Assembly (NCBI RefSeq): GCF_018403325.1
Contig: NZ_BOSL01000003.1
Span: 248,001-312,000, forward strand
DNA length: 64,000 bases
Direction of reading: 5' to 3'
Source: Paenibacillus vini
Lineage (GTDB): Bacteria > Bacillota > Bacilli > Paenibacillales > Paenibacillaceae
The notes under the pieces: model-generated
The model's database searches: none
The model's input: the letters and a program-made list of their open reading frames with translations, nothing else
Told to the model about the DNA's origin: nothing
In this document: positions 41,286-50,233 of the stretch, one piece after another
Position numbering within the stretch: the stretch's first letter is position 1
Layout: each line of letters begins with the position of its first letter
Made by a program: the position numbers and the translations under genes

Positions 41286-42176
41286 ATGGGAAAAGTGCTC
41301 GTGTTGGGCGGAACGAGGTATTTTGGCAAAAGACTGGTGAACTTGCTGCTTCAGGAAGGCGTTCATGAAGTAACGGTGGCGACTCGCGGATTGACGGATG
41401 CGGAATTTGCGGGACCGGTGAACCGGCTGGTCTTGGACCGCAGTGATGAATCATCCCTGGCCAAAGCGGCGGAAGCAGGTCCGTGGGATGTGATTTACGA
41501 TAACATCTGTTATTCGCCGAATGAAGCGATGGCAGCGGTGCGCGCTTTTGAAGGAAGGGTGGGGCGTTATGTTCTAACTTCCACGCTGTCCGTATACGGC
41601 TTCGTCAAGTCTCCGCTGAGTGAAGAGGATTTTAACCCCTATGAATACAAGTGGGCTGCAGGAGAACGGGGCGAGATGGAATACGGGGAAGCCAAAAGAC
41701 AGGCTGAGGCGGCGTTCCTTCAAGAGGCAAGTTTTCCCGTGGCAGCCATGCGGATTCCGATCGTGCTCGGGCCGGATGATTACACCCGGAGACTTCACTT
41801 CCATGTGGAGCGTGTCATGAACGGGACGCCGATCGGTCTGCCGAATCCGGAGGCCGCGATGTCGTTCATTACATCGGCGGAAACGGCGGCGTTCCTTCTA
41901 TGGCTGGGAGGCTCGGATTTGATTGGTCCGGTGAATGCCAGCTCTGACGGGGAACTGACGATTTCCCGTATGATTGCTATGATTGAAAGGGAAACCGGGA
42001 AAGAGGCGAGACTTCTTTCCGAGAAAGAGGTTGAGCCTGAGAACGAGTCGCCGTTTGGCGTTCCTTCCTCCTGGGTGATGGATACCTCCAAAGCGAAGGC
42101 AGCAGGATATGAATTTGATAACGTGATGGACTGGATGCCGGATCTGATTAAGCAAATCGCAGCGGGTCAAGCGTGA
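41286..42176 (+). CDS. NAD-dependent epimerase/dehydratase
   Basis: 296 residues. The Rossmann loop is VLVLGGTRYFGKRLVNLLL, with the active-site pattern TSTLSVYG and YGEAKRQAE (Tyr and Lys both intact). The GGTRYFG start is shared with chloroplast-type RNA-binding SDR proteins and nucleotide-sugar epimerases. ATG 41286 follows AAGGAG. Substrate unknown. It ends 154 bases before the MFS gene. Confidence 0.85.
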   Translation: MGKVLVLGGTRYFGKRLVNLLLQEGVHEVTVATRGLTDAEFAGPVNRLVLDRSDESSLAKAAEAGPWDVIYDNICYSPNEAMAAVRAFEGRVGRYVLTSTLSVYGFVKSPLSEEDFNPYEYKWAAGERGEMEYGEAKRQAEAAFLQEASFPVAAMRIPIVLGPDDYTRRLHFHVERVMNGTPIGLPNPEAAMSFITSAETAAFLLWLGGSDLIGPVNASSDGELTISRMIAMIERETGKEARLLSEKEVEPENESPFGVPSSWVMDTSKAKAAGYEFDNVMDWMPDLIKQIAAGQA

Positions 42177-42265
42177 TCGAGTTGGCCTAGCCAAATTAAT
42201 ATTAAGGAGTTAATTATACTAATGAGACCGATTTGAGTTTATCGCTTCTTCAAATTCATTCTTAG

Positions 42266-42295
42266 TCCCGGGTAATTTACACGTTACACCCGGGA
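42266..42295 (+). other. Hairpin before the MFS gene
   Basis: TCCCGGGT (42266-42273) pairs with ACCCGGGA (42288-42295); no T run follows. It could be an operator or a leader hairpin 36 bases before the start of the MFS gene. Confidence 0.4.
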
Positions 42296-42330
42296 ACTAA
42301 CTACACAATTGAATAAGGAGCGGACAAAGT

Positions 42331-43650
42331 ATGTTCAAACGGTCTTTTTACTATTTATGGGGGTCGCAGACGTTGTCCAACACCGTCGATGTCCTCTATT
42401 TGGTTGCACTTACTACCTTTATTCTGGATCGGACGGGTTCCGTCGTCTTTGCGACGCTGGTACCTTTTTTGCGGGTGACCTCACAATTGTTCAGCGGGTT
42501 AATCGCCCCTCTGATGGTGGATAGATACAGGCTCCCGTTCTTGCTTACTGTATCTCAGTGCGGTCAGTTTATACTGTTCGTCCTGCTGGCGGGATATCTG
42601 TCGCCATGGGTCGGAGGGGAGCAAATCCTGCCGGTCTATACGATCATCATCTGTATTTCGTTTCTCGACGGCTGGACGACTCCCGCCCGCAATGCGTTGG
42701 TGCCGCGGCTCGTGGCTGATCAAGCGCTGATGAAGGCGAATGGCATAGTGGCCACGACCGACCAGATCGTACAATTTGCAGGTTGGGCGATCAGCGGCGT
42801 GCTGGTCGCAGCGTTCGGCTCCTTTCCGGTTCTGGTTGTCGTGGCGGTTGGCTACGGCTTAGCCATGGCGGTTACATTATTGATCGAGGACCCAACTGAA
42901 CCGAAACGCCGTAGTGTTTGGGATGTGCGCACGGGGAGAGATCAAGTTGACCGTACTAAGGGGATTGGCGAGCTTGATGAAGGTGCAGGAGAGGCAGAGA
43001 TCAAATTACCTTCCCGCTGGGATACGCTAAAAGAAGGCTGGGTCGCCCTGTGGAAATCACCTCGTCTGCGATCATTGACCTTGATGGACATGACCGACAT
43101 GCTTGGCGGATCCGTCTGGGTCGGAGCATTTATGCTGGTGTTCGTTAATGAGATCCTGCTCAAAGATGAGCAGTGGTGGGGTTATATTAATGCCAGTTAT
43201 TTTGCGGGAGCCGTCATCGGCGGATTGTTGGTCGTCGCTCTCGTGGAACGGCTGGAAAAACGGATTTTTGCGGTGATGTTGTTAGGTATGCTGGGTTACG
43301 CCGTATTGACGGTCTGGTTCGCATTGAATGATTTTGCGCCGCTGGCATTGCTTATCGTCCTGTTGACCGGACCCTTCACGGAGCTTGCCGCTGTCTCCCG
43401 AAGAACCTTGATTCAGCGAAGTGCAAGTCCGGAGCTTCTGCCAAAAGTATTTTCCGCCCAGTCCACGTTGCTAAATACCGTTTTTGGACTTTCTCTGTTG
43501 TTTATGAGCGGTATGGCCGAGTGGTTCGGAATTGTGAATATGTACCTGTTCGCTGCTGCGATTAGCGTTATTGCGGCGGGGGTTGGCTGGCTAAACCGGA
43601 GAGCATTTGTGGTTGCCGAGCAAGGGAGTAATGAAGGTGTAGCAGAGTAA
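42331..43650 (+). CDS. MFS transporter
   Basis: 439 residues with twelve predicted helices and a hydrophilic mid-loop (about 190-235, rich in Glu and Arg). The start FKRSFYYLWGSQTLSNTVDVLYLVAL and FLDGWTTPARNALVPRLV resemble the drug-efflux group that includes macrolide exporters (Mef-like MFS_3), but the substrate cannot be stated. ATG 42331 follows AAGGAG. It is a single gene; repeat hairpins lie after it. Confidence 0.85.
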   Translation: MFKRSFYYLWGSQTLSNTVDVLYLVALTTFILDRTGSVVFATLVPFLRVTSQLFSGLIAPLMVDRYRLPFLLTVSQCGQFILFVLLAGYLSPWVGGEQILPVYTIIICISFLDGWTTPARNALVPRLVADQALMKANGIVATTDQIVQFAGWAISGVLVAAFGSFPVLVVVAVGYGLAMAVTLLIEDPTEPKRRSVWDVRTGRDQVDRTKGIGELDEGAGEAEIKLPSRWDTLKEGWVALWKSPRLRSLTLMDMTDMLGGSVWVGAFMLVFVNEILLKDEQWWGYINASYFAGAVIGGLLVVALVERLEKRIFAVMLLGMLGYAVLTVWFALNDFAPLALLIVLLTGPFTELAAVSRRTLIQRSASPELLPKVFSAQSTLLNTVFGLSLLFMSGMAEWFGIVNMYLFAAAISVIAAGVGWLNRRAFVVAEQGSNEGVAE

Positions 43651-43735
43651 TTTAAAGTGAATTTTTGGTTCGCAATGAAGAGTGGCAGCTGTTTGGGAAT
43701 GGATTGTCCTTTGGAGACGGATTATTGAAGAGAAT

Positions 43736-43753
43736 GTCCACCAAAAGGTGGAC
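43736..43753. repeat. GTCCAC hairpin repeat, copy 3
   Basis: GTCCACCAAAAGGTGGAC is an inverted repeat with 7-base arms followed by ATTTTCT. It is related to the copies at 29454 and 43871. It could also terminate the MFS transcript. The 307-base gap 43651-43957 otherwise holds only the second repeat and the ArsB ribosome site. Confidence 0.6.
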
Positions 43754-43870
43754 ATTTTCTGATTATGATTTTTGCCCTCTAACTATTTTAATCATCCGTA
43801 TATAGTGATTTTTGAATTGTGAGTGTCTGGATATAGATCTTCTACTTGCCAGACGCCATATGAACCCAAT

Positions 43871-43920
43871 GTCCACTTTTAGGTGGATAATTGCATGTTT
43901 TTGTCCATGGTGAGTGGACA
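43871..43920. repeat. GTCCAC hairpin repeat, copy 2
   Basis: GTCCACTTTTAGGTGGAT, then TTTTGTCCATGGTGAG and a further GTGGACA. The order and spacing match the copy at 29454-29490. Confidence 0.65.
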
Positions 43921-43957
43921 TTAGGTGCTGTAATTGACGGTAGAGGAGACTTTGAAG

Positions 43958-45250
43958 TTGGAGTATATCGCAGGATTTATTTTTCTACTTACTTTGGTAT
44001 TTGTTATTTGGCAGCCTAAGGGGCTCGGCATCGGATGGTCCGCCATGGGCGGAGCGGTGCTGGCTTTGGCGTTTGGGGTAGTAAGCTTCACGGATGTAGG
44101 GGATGTAACGGCGATTGTCTGGAACGCCACACTAGCCTTCGTTGCCATTATCATCATATCGATTTTGCTTGATGAAATCGGCTTTTTTGAATGGTCTGCG
44201 CTGCATATGGCTTCACTAGCCGGAGGGAGCGGCAAGCGGATGTTCGTTTATGTCATTTTGCTTGGTGCAGCCGTGTCGGCTTTGTTTGCAAACGATGGCG
44301 CTGCCCTGATTTTGACGCCGATCGTGTTGGCCATGGTTCGGGCGCTTCGATTCGATGACCGGATGGTGCTGCCGTTCATTATGGCTAGCGGTTTTATTGC
44401 GGATACCACCTCGCTGCCGCTTGTGGTCAGCAACTTGGTGAATATCGTTTCCGCCGATTATTTCGGCATCGGATTCATGGAATATGCGATCCGCATGTTC
44501 GTACCAAACCTGGTTTCGCTTGGAGCGAGCATGCTGGTACTTTACCTGTTTTTCCGTAAGCAAATTCCGGGCAATTATGACCTGACACACTTGAAAAAAC
44601 CGCAAGATGCCATCCGCGATCCGCGCATGTTCAAACTGGCCTGGATCATTCTCGGTCTGCTGCTAATCGCCTACCTGTCTGCTGAATTCATTGGAATTCC
44701 GGTATCGCTGGCTGCAGGGGCTGTGGCTTTATTTTTTATAATAGCTACGCGTCGCAGTCCTGCGGTTGAAACCCGGCGAGTGATTAAAGAAGCGCCTTGG
44801 TCCATTGTTGTTTTTTCCATCGGGATGTATGTCGTGGTGTATGGGCTTCGCAATGTCGGTTTGACCGCTCACTTGGGGGATGTCATTCAGTGGCTGGCCG
44901 ATCAGGGGGTATATGCCGCCACGGTCGGCATGGGCTTCATTGCTGCCATCCTTTCATCGGTGATGAACAACTTGCCTACCGTTATGATCGATGCACTTGC
45001 TATTCATAGTACGAATACCGAAGGACTGGTGCGGGAAGCGCTGGTTTATGCGAACGTCATTGGCTCCGATCTCGGGCCGAAAATCACGCCGATCGGCTCC
45101 TTGGCCACCTTGTTGTGGTTGCATGTTTTATCCAAGAAAGGGATCAAAATTACTTGGGGCCGGTATTTTAAAACCGGTATTCTGCTGACGGTGCCGACCT
45201 TGTTCATTACGTTAAGCGGGCTCTATGTGTGGTTGATGATTATTTCATAA
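43958..45250 (+). CDS. ArsB-type arsenite/anion transporter
   Basis: 430 residues, about eleven hydrophobic helices. [21 protein letters not shown] and the late [17 protein letters not shown] with [22 protein letters not shown] are diagnostic of the ArsB/NhaD superfamily. It should export arsenite or antimonite using membrane potential, but no arsR or arsC neighbour is present. The start is uncertain: TTG 43958 has GAGGAG nine bases upstream; TTG 43934 and TTG 43952 are also in frame. Confidence 0.85.
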   Translation: MEYIAGFIFLLTLVFVIWQPKGLGIGWSAMGGAVLALAFGVVSFTDVGDVTAIVWNATLAFVAIIIISILLDEIGFFEWSALHMASLAGGSGKRMFVYVILLGAAVSALFANDGAALILTPIVLAMVRALRFDDRMVLPFIMASGFIADTTSLPLVVSNLVNIVSADYFGIGFMEYAIRMFVPNLVSLGASMLVLYLFFRKQIPGNYDLTHLKKPQDAIRDPRMFKLAWIILGLLLIAYLSAEFIGIPVSLAAGAVALFFIIATRRSPAVETRRVIKEAPWSIVVFSIGMYVVVYGLRNVGLTAHLGDVIQWLADQGVYAATVGMGFIAAILSSVMNNLPTVMIDALAIHSTNTEGLVREALVYANVIGSDLGPKITPIGSLATLLWLHVLSKKGIKITWGRYFKTGILLTVPTLFITLSGLYVWLMIIS

Positions 45251-45274
45251 GTTTATCAAAGTGAAATATTACTA

Positions 45275-45302
45275 TTTACATTTGGAATTCCTATTGTATA
45301 AT
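45275..45302 (+). promoter_or_regulatory. Strong promoter before the ChbG-like gene
   Basis: TTTACA (45275-45280) and TATAAT (45297-45302) with 16 bases between. A transcription start near 45309 would put the terminator hairpin 18 bases into the transcript. Confidence 0.6.
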
Positions 45303-45326
45303 GGCTGTAACTTAATGCTTCGAACT

Positions 45327-45369
45327 AAAAGGACGCAAACACTTCGCCGTGGTTGCGTCCTTATTTTTA
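45327..45369 (+). terminator. Terminator hairpin between promoter and ChbG-like gene
   Basis: AAAAGGACGCAAACAC pairs with GTGGTTGCGTCCTT and is followed by ATTTTTATTT. It may end arsB transcription or attenuate the gene at 45404. Confidence 0.8.
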
Positions 45370-45403
45370 TTTGTACAATTCATCACTCACAGGAGGAAGA
45401 ATT

Positions 45404-46300
45404 ATGATACGAAAATTAGGCTTTGCGGCAGATGACCGTTTGTTAATCATCAATGCAGACGATTTTGGCATAACAAAAGGAACCAACGAAGCCATTGTTA
45501 GTTTGTTCGAAAATAACTCCATTACATCCACATCGATTATGATGCCTTGCTTGGACTCAAATGAGGCAATTGAGTTAAGCAATCTAAAGGGGGTAAGGAA
45601 TATTGGGATACATCTTACTCTAACAAGTGGTGGGTCGCAATCTTATAAGCCTGTATGTCAAAAAAGAACATTGAATAGTTTAATCACAGAAGAAGGTTAT
45701 TTTCACATTGACAGTGCTTATCTAGAAAGAAACGCAGATGAGAGCGAGGTTCGCATGGAGCTTGAATCTCAAATTCAAAGTGCCATCTTGAAAGGGATGA
45801 ATCCGACTCATTTGGATAGCCATGGCGGGAGTGTTATGGGATTATCCACCGGAAGAGATTTCTTAGAAATCACCTTTGATTTATGTGGAAAATACCGGCT
45901 GCCGTTCAATTTACCTAAGCGGATCGTAGAACAGCCTTTCTTTAATCCGGATCAGCTGAAATTATTTCACAAACGGATTTCTTCGGCAAAAGACAGAGGA
46001 ATTTTATTGATTGATGACATAGTCTCCCTCCCATATGGCTTCGATTCCAACACAGGATACAGTACAATGAAGAAGCTGATGGTTGACATGTTAAAGAATT
46101 TAAAACCCGGGATTACCCAGTTGACTGTTCATCCAGCTAAAATAACCGAGCAGTTAAAAGTGATAACGAGCTGTTTTAGAGAAAGGGAAATGGAGTATGT
46201 TCTATTAAACGATATTGAAATTAAGCAATTGATTATTAATGAGCGGATTAAGCTTATATCGTGGAGTGATATTCGGGATTTGCAGAGAAGATTAGTCTAA
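45404..46300 (+). CDS. ChbG/HpnK (YdjC-type) carbohydrate deacetylase
   Basis: 298 residues. The metal site of the family is present: LLIINADDFGITKGTNEA (Asp19, Asp20), NIGIHLTLTSGG (His70), and THLDSHGGS, with HP in QLTVHPAKI. ChbG removes one acetyl group from chitooligosaccharides; HpnK acts in hopanoid synthesis. ATG 45404 follows CAGGAGGAAG. Base use is clearly lower in GC (near 40%) than neighbours, with AT-ending codons, suggesting recent acquisition. It is preceded by a promoter and an attenuator-like hairpin. Confidence 0.85.
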   Translation: MIRKLGFAADDRLLIINADDFGITKGTNEAIVSLFENNSITSTSIMMPCLDSNEAIELSNLKGVRNIGIHLTLTSGGSQSYKPVCQKRTLNSLITEEGYFHIDSAYLERNADESEVRMELESQIQSAILKGMNPTHLDSHGGSVMGLSTGRDFLEITFDLCGKYRLPFNLPKRIVEQPFFNPDQLKLFHKRISSAKDRGILLIDDIVSLPYGFDSNTGYSTMKKLMVDMLKNLKPGITQLTVHPAKITEQLKVITSCFREREMEYVLLNDIEIKQLIINERIKLISWSDIRDLQRRLV

Positions 46301-46399
46301 GTTTACACCCACCCTCCCATATGCCACAATGGAGTCAGCACAGTGACACTCGTATTTCAATTACTACATATATAACAAACATTCCAAGGAGGAATTTTG

Positions 46400-47332
46400 A
46401 TGAGAATCGGGATAATCGGATTAGGAGATATTGCGCAAAAGGCGTATTTGCCGGTGATTACGGCGCGGGAGGATATCGAGCTTGTGTTCTGTACGCGAAA
46501 CAGGGAGACGTTGGGGCGGCTGTCCGCTAAGTTCCGGGTCCGGGAAGCGGTGCAGACGGTGGAGGAATTGATCGCGTCGGGCATTGATGCGGCGTTTATT
46601 CATTCGTCAACGGAGTCGCATGTCGTCATAGCGGAGCAGTTGATGCGCAGCGGGGTTCACGTCTACGTGGATAAACCGATTTCCTATCATTACGAGGAAG
46701 CAGAGAGACTGACGGCGCTGGCCGAGCAGCTTGGCGTTATTCTCATGGTCGGCTTTAACCGCCGGTTTGCCCCGATGGTGGCGGCGATGAAGGAGAAGAA
46801 TGATCGTCGCATGGTTATGCTGCAAAAAAATCGCCTTTTCTCGCCGGACTTCGCTCGCAGATTCGTGTATGACGATTACATTCATGTTATTGATACGATC
46901 CGGTTCATGGCCCCGGGGGAAATTATCGGAGCACCGCGAATCTCCACGTTCGTACAAGAAGGGAAATTATATCACGCCCAGTTGCAATTGGAAGGGAACG
47001 GTTTTGTCTGCACCGGAATTATGAACCGGGATTCGGGAACGAATGATGAGATTCTGGAGGTCATGAATCCGGGGAACAAGTGGATTGTAGACGGTCTGAA
47101 CACGACGGCCCATTTTGCCGGCGGAGAAGAGTCCAGGCAGAAATTCAATGACTGGGAGCCGGTGCTGTCCCGCCGGGGATTTACGCAAATCATCGATCAT
47201 TTTTTGACCTGTGTCCGTGAAAATAAACAGCCTTCCATTTCCCTGAAGGACGCGTTGGAAAGTCACCGTATCTGCGAACTCATTGTCGAGCATGCGGAGA
47301 AAAACGGCGGATTCCCTTGGGAGAAACGCTAA
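46400..47332 (+). CDS. Gfo/Idh/MocA family oxidoreductase
   Basis: 310 residues. N-terminal nucleotide-binding region RIGIIGLGDIAQKAYLPVI and the conserved VYVDKPISYHYEEAE with the catalytic Lys. The C-terminal domain is shorter than in sugar dehydrogenases of the other cluster, with HVIDTIRFMAPGE. This is closest to the YceM/MviM-like group. ATG 46400 follows AAGGAGG. It is a single gene, flanked by 99-base and 107-base gaps. Confidence 0.88.
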   Translation: MRIGIIGLGDIAQKAYLPVITAREDIELVFCTRNRETLGRLSAKFRVREAVQTVEELIASGIDAAFIHSSTESHVVIAEQLMRSGVHVYVDKPISYHYEEAERLTALAEQLGVILMVGFNRRFAPMVAAMKEKNDRRMVMLQKNRLFSPDFARRFVYDDYIHVIDTIRFMAPGEIIGAPRISTFVQEGKLYHAQLQLEGNGFVCTGIMNRDSGTNDEILEVMNPGNKWIVDGLNTTAHFAGGEESRQKFNDWEPVLSRRGFTQIIDHFLTCVRENKQPSISLKDALESHRICELIVEHAEKNGGFPWEKR

Positions 47333-47439
47333 GCCGTAACAGGCTCCAATCCATTTAGCGGGCAACTATTTGTCTTCAATAAGCGTTTATATTGCATACC
47401 CTCGCGCATTTTTGCGACTCCAACAGGAAAGGAAATGCA

Positions 47440-48339
47440 ATGAAACGAATCATTTTTGTTATCGTGCTGGTATTGGTGGCGGGGAGCTGGGGAGGTAATT
47501 TGTGGTATTATCACAAGTCCCAGCTGCCGGAGCCGTTTTTTTTCAACCATTATATAGAAGTGGAAAATTCACCGGGCTTCTCCTTTGATCTGCTGTATTT
47601 GGAGAATAAATCGGCCAAAACGAAATTAAATTGGATCGAGATTCCCGAGCTTCCCAATGTTCAGATTTGGCCGAACCCGGCAGTAAACACTTACACCCAT
47701 CAGACCCAAGGCGCGATGCGTGTGGAAATTATGGATTTTGATCTGGTACAGCCCGAATTTCCCGAAAATGGACCTTTGGTGATTCATCGGGTTGTTGCGC
47801 ATTTTGACGATAATTCCTCGAAAGAAATGGAAATCGGTGAAATCCAGGTGCATCCTGCCGACCCGAAGCCTGGAGAAGCTCCGCTTCAAGGCTCATCCTG
47901 GGGCTCTTCATCGGAGAAAGCGGGGTATACGCGGTTCAAGTTTACGAAAGATGCCCGGTTGACCGGCATAACTTCCGCTTATTTGCCGCAGTTGTCGGAC
48001 CGGTTAAATGTGATCCTGGATGCCGCGAGCATCCGGAATCTGGAGCAAAAGGAGATTAATTTCTCCTCACAAGGTATTTATAGCGGCGTCCCCTTGGAGA
48101 AGGTTCCTTTTCCTCTAAGTTTCAAGTCCGGGGAATGGGCTACTGTCACGTATCAGCTTGATCTTCCTGATAGCGCCGGCCCGGTCGCTAAGACTGATGT
48201 ATATCGCTTCCTTTTGTATATGGAGCTGGAGACAGACCAGGGAGTTTCGTCCAAAGAACGAATATTCGTGGATTTCGCTCCTTATCTGACCAATCGGGAA
48301 GTTGCCGACTTTGTGAAAGACAGGAGGTCGGGACTATGA
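47440..48339 (+). CDS. Hypothetical membrane-anchored protein
   Basis: 299 residues: a short basic head, one hydrophobic helix (4-18) and a long extracytoplasmic, mostly beta-type domain with WIEIPELPNVQIWPNP, LVIHRVVAHFDDNSSKEMEIGEIQVHP and TGITSAYLPQL. I do not recognise a family. ATG 47440 follows GGAAAGGAA. It overlaps the next gene by four bases (ATGA), so the two membrane proteins are likely partners. Confidence 0.65.
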   Translation: MKRIIFVIVLVLVAGSWGGNLWYYHKSQLPEPFFFNHYIEVENSPGFSFDLLYLENKSAKTKLNWIEIPELPNVQIWPNPAVNTYTHQTQGAMRVEIMDFDLVQPEFPENGPLVIHRVVAHFDDNSSKEMEIGEIQVHPADPKPGEAPLQGSSWGSSSEKAGYTRFKFTKDARLTGITSAYLPQLSDRLNVILDAASIRNLEQKEINFSSQGIYSGVPLEKVPFPLSFKSGEWATVTYQLDLPDSAGPVAKTDVYRFLLYMELETDQGVSSKERIFVDFAPYLTNREVADFVKDRRSGL

Positions 48340-48896
48340 AGACTTTATTTTACCGAATCGGTTATGGCATGGTTTTTGTCATTTTTAACATTCGAGTAGT
48401 GGTGGACCTGCTCCCTAATGTCATTGGGTACCTTATGATCTTGTCGGCTTTGTCGGAATTACGAAAAAAAGAACACAGCTTTACTCTTGGGATGTGGGCG
48501 TCGTTGGCGCTGAGCGTAATCTCGATCCCGAGTTTTTTTCAGGCTCATGAGTTGCACTTGAATCAACCGGTATTGTCCCTGAACTTTCTTCTGGTTCTCA
48601 ATCTGGCCGAAACACTCTTGCAGTGGGTTCTCATTTATAGTATCTGCGACGGAAGCTTTAAACTGGCGAGTATCCGGGGAAAAGGGGACCTGGCCAGTTC
48701 GATCCGGTTTCGTTGGCGGTTTTACTTCGGCTGTTCCGCTCTTTACATGATCGCTTATCCTTTCGTATTGAACACTCAGGAGGTAGCGGTTGTCTTGTTT
48801 AGCAGCGTAGCTACATTCATCGCCATGTTTATGATTATGCTGGTGATCCGTCGTGCCGGCAGGGAGCTGTCGGTACCGTTTGAGCGAAGTGTATGA
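48336..48896 (+). CDS. Hypothetical polytopic membrane protein
   Basis: 186 residues with about five hydrophobic segments; begins MKTLFYRIGYGMVFVIFNIRVVVDLLPNVIGYLMILSAL, quoted here only as YGMVFVIFNIRVV and LPNVIGYLMI. The DLLPNVIGYLMI motif recalls small membrane proteins annotated only as hypothetical in Bacillus. Its start overlaps the stop of the anchored protein. Function unknown. Confidence 0.65.
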   Translation: MKTLFYRIGYGMVFVIFNIRVVVDLLPNVIGYLMILSALSELRKKEHSFTLGMWASLALSVISIPSFFQAHELHLNQPVLSLNFLLVLNLAETLLQWVLIYSICDGSFKLASIRGKGDLASSIRFRWRFYFGCSALYMIAYPFVLNTQEVAVVLFSSVATFIAMFMIMLVIRRAGRELSVPFERSV

Positions 48897-48978
48897 ATGG
48901 CGGGAACAGGAGGAACTTAGTAAGTTGGGTTTATTGAACTGGCAGGCTGACAGCAAGAGATGAAAGGATGTGAAGCAA

Positions 48979-49911
48979 TTGTTCGAAGATCTTAACGAAC
49001 GTATGGCCGAACTGAAGGAACAGGGACGCAAGAAGGAAAAGTGGGAGAATCGTCTGAATCAGTTGAAACAAGAGGTTTCCCGTTTGGAAAAGTCCAGGCA
49101 GGAAGCCAGAAACAGATTGGCAGCGGAAGAAAAGGACGTCGACCGGCTCACCGGCATGTCTTTGTCCAATATGCTGTATACGATGATTGGAAAGAAAATG
49201 GAGAAGCTGGATGAGGAGCAGAGGGAGGTCGTGTCGGCCCGGCTAAGATATGAAGAGGCGGATCGGGCGGTCCGGGATGCGGAGGAGCAAATCGGGCAGT
49301 TGGAACGTCAGCTTCAAGAGGTCAAGTTTTGGAAAAACGACTACGACCGCATTTTCCAGTCCAAGGAGAAGCAGATTCTTGACAGCGACCCGGAGCTCAT
49401 GGACCTGGCGGAGCGTCAAGCTGTGCTTACTGTGGAAGTCAGGGAACTGGACGAGGCTGTCCGGGCCGGCCGTTCGGTTCAGGACGATCTTGCCCGAGCG
49501 GAAGAAGGGCTTCAATCGGCACGAAATTGGGGAACTTACGATATGCTAGGCGGCGGTATGCTCTCCACGCATATTAAACACGGCCGGATCGACGAGGCGA
49601 TGGATCATATTTACGCGGCGCAAACCAATTTGCGGAGGTTCGAAAAGGAACTCCAGGATGTGGGCGGCAGTTTGAATACGGCCGGGCTGGAGGTAGGCGG
49701 GTTGTTAAAATTCTCGGACTATTTCTTCGACGGCTTGATTGCCGACTGGATGGTCCAAGGCAGAATTAAGGATGCACTGGAGCAAGTGCAGGGGAGACGG
49801 CGGGAAATCGGACGCTTGGTCTCCGAACTGACTTCGACTAAGCAGCGTACGGAGAACGAGCTGGCCACGGTTCGCCGGAAGTACGTGCAATCGGTGGAAA
49901 TGTATAAGTAG
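48979..49911 (+). CDS. Coiled-coil cytoplasmic protein of unknown function
   Basis: 310 residues, strongly charged. Two long coiled-coil stretches (about 1-165 and 255-300) surround a middle region with NWGTYDMLGGGMLSTHIKHGRIDEAMDHIYAAQ, shown as GTYDMLGGGMLSTHIKHGR, that is probably globular. It recalls PspA-length coiled coils but lacks their signature. The start is probably TTG 48979 (LFEDLNERMAEL, AAAGGATG upstream); GTG 48970 is the alternative. It is a single gene followed by the fold-back element. Confidence 0.65.
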   Translation: MFEDLNERMAELKEQGRKKEKWENRLNQLKQEVSRLEKSRQEARNRLAAEEKDVDRLTGMSLSNMLYTMIGKKMEKLDEEQREVVSARLRYEEADRAVRDAEEQIGQLERQLQEVKFWKNDYDRIFQSKEKQILDSDPELMDLAERQAVLTVEVRELDEAVRAGRSVQDDLARAEEGLQSARNWGTYDMLGGGMLSTHIKHGRIDEAMDHIYAAQTNLRRFEKELQDVGGSLNTAGLEVGGLLKFSDYFFDGLIADWMVQGRIKDALEQVQGRRREIGRLVSELTSTKQRTENELATVRRKYVQSVEMYK

Positions 49912-49916
49912 GGCGA

Positions 49917-50120
49917 GCGCTATATAAGATGGTCTATTCAAACAGATGGGGGGCAAGTACGTAAAATGTTCCTGCAAATCGCTGTTGGTTCCAGATTTCT
50001 TGATTTAATAGAATCTAATTCGGTAGAAATCCAGAACCAAAGGCGACCGCTCCGCTTTCTTCGGAATCATTTTACTCCCTTGCCTGCATCTTATTCTTTA
50101 GTTCATCTTATATAGTGAGA
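49917..50120. repeat. 200-base imperfect fold-back element (MITE-like)
   Basis: The left half and the reverse complement of the right half align over about 90 bases. Outer arms CTATATAAGATG (49920-49931) and CATCTTATATAG (50104-50115) pair. Next, GGCAAG-N3-GTAAAATG-TTCC pairs with GGAATCATTTTAC-N3-CTTGCC. Inner TTGGTTCCAGATTTC (49985-49999) pairs with GAAATCCAGAACCAA (50026-50040). No open frame is inside. It fills most of the gap 49912-50233. Confidence 0.75.
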
Positions 50121-50177
50121 AAGCAAAGAAAGTAGGTAGAATATGTTTTTCCGCATATTCTCAAATGATCAATATAG

Positions 50178-50223
50178 AAAATCCCCCTGTGACATCATTC
50201 ACGATGCCGCGGGGGGATTTTTT
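50178..50223. terminator. Bidirectional terminator, mainly for the GH38 gene
   Basis: AAATCCCCC pairs with GGGGGGATTT around a 27-base centre, with T-rich sequence on both outer sides. It lies just after the stop of the minus-strand mannosidase gene. Confidence 0.75.
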
Positions 50224-50233
50224 AGGCTTGGGA

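Noticed and set aside
43958-45250. Arsenic-resistance operon
   Set aside because: A single ArsB-like gene is present without arsR, arsC or acr3 neighbours, so only the transporter is claimed.
48979-49911. PspA/IM30 protein
   Set aside because: Length and coiled coil are similar, but the PspA N-terminal amphipathic helix and core motifs are not visible.
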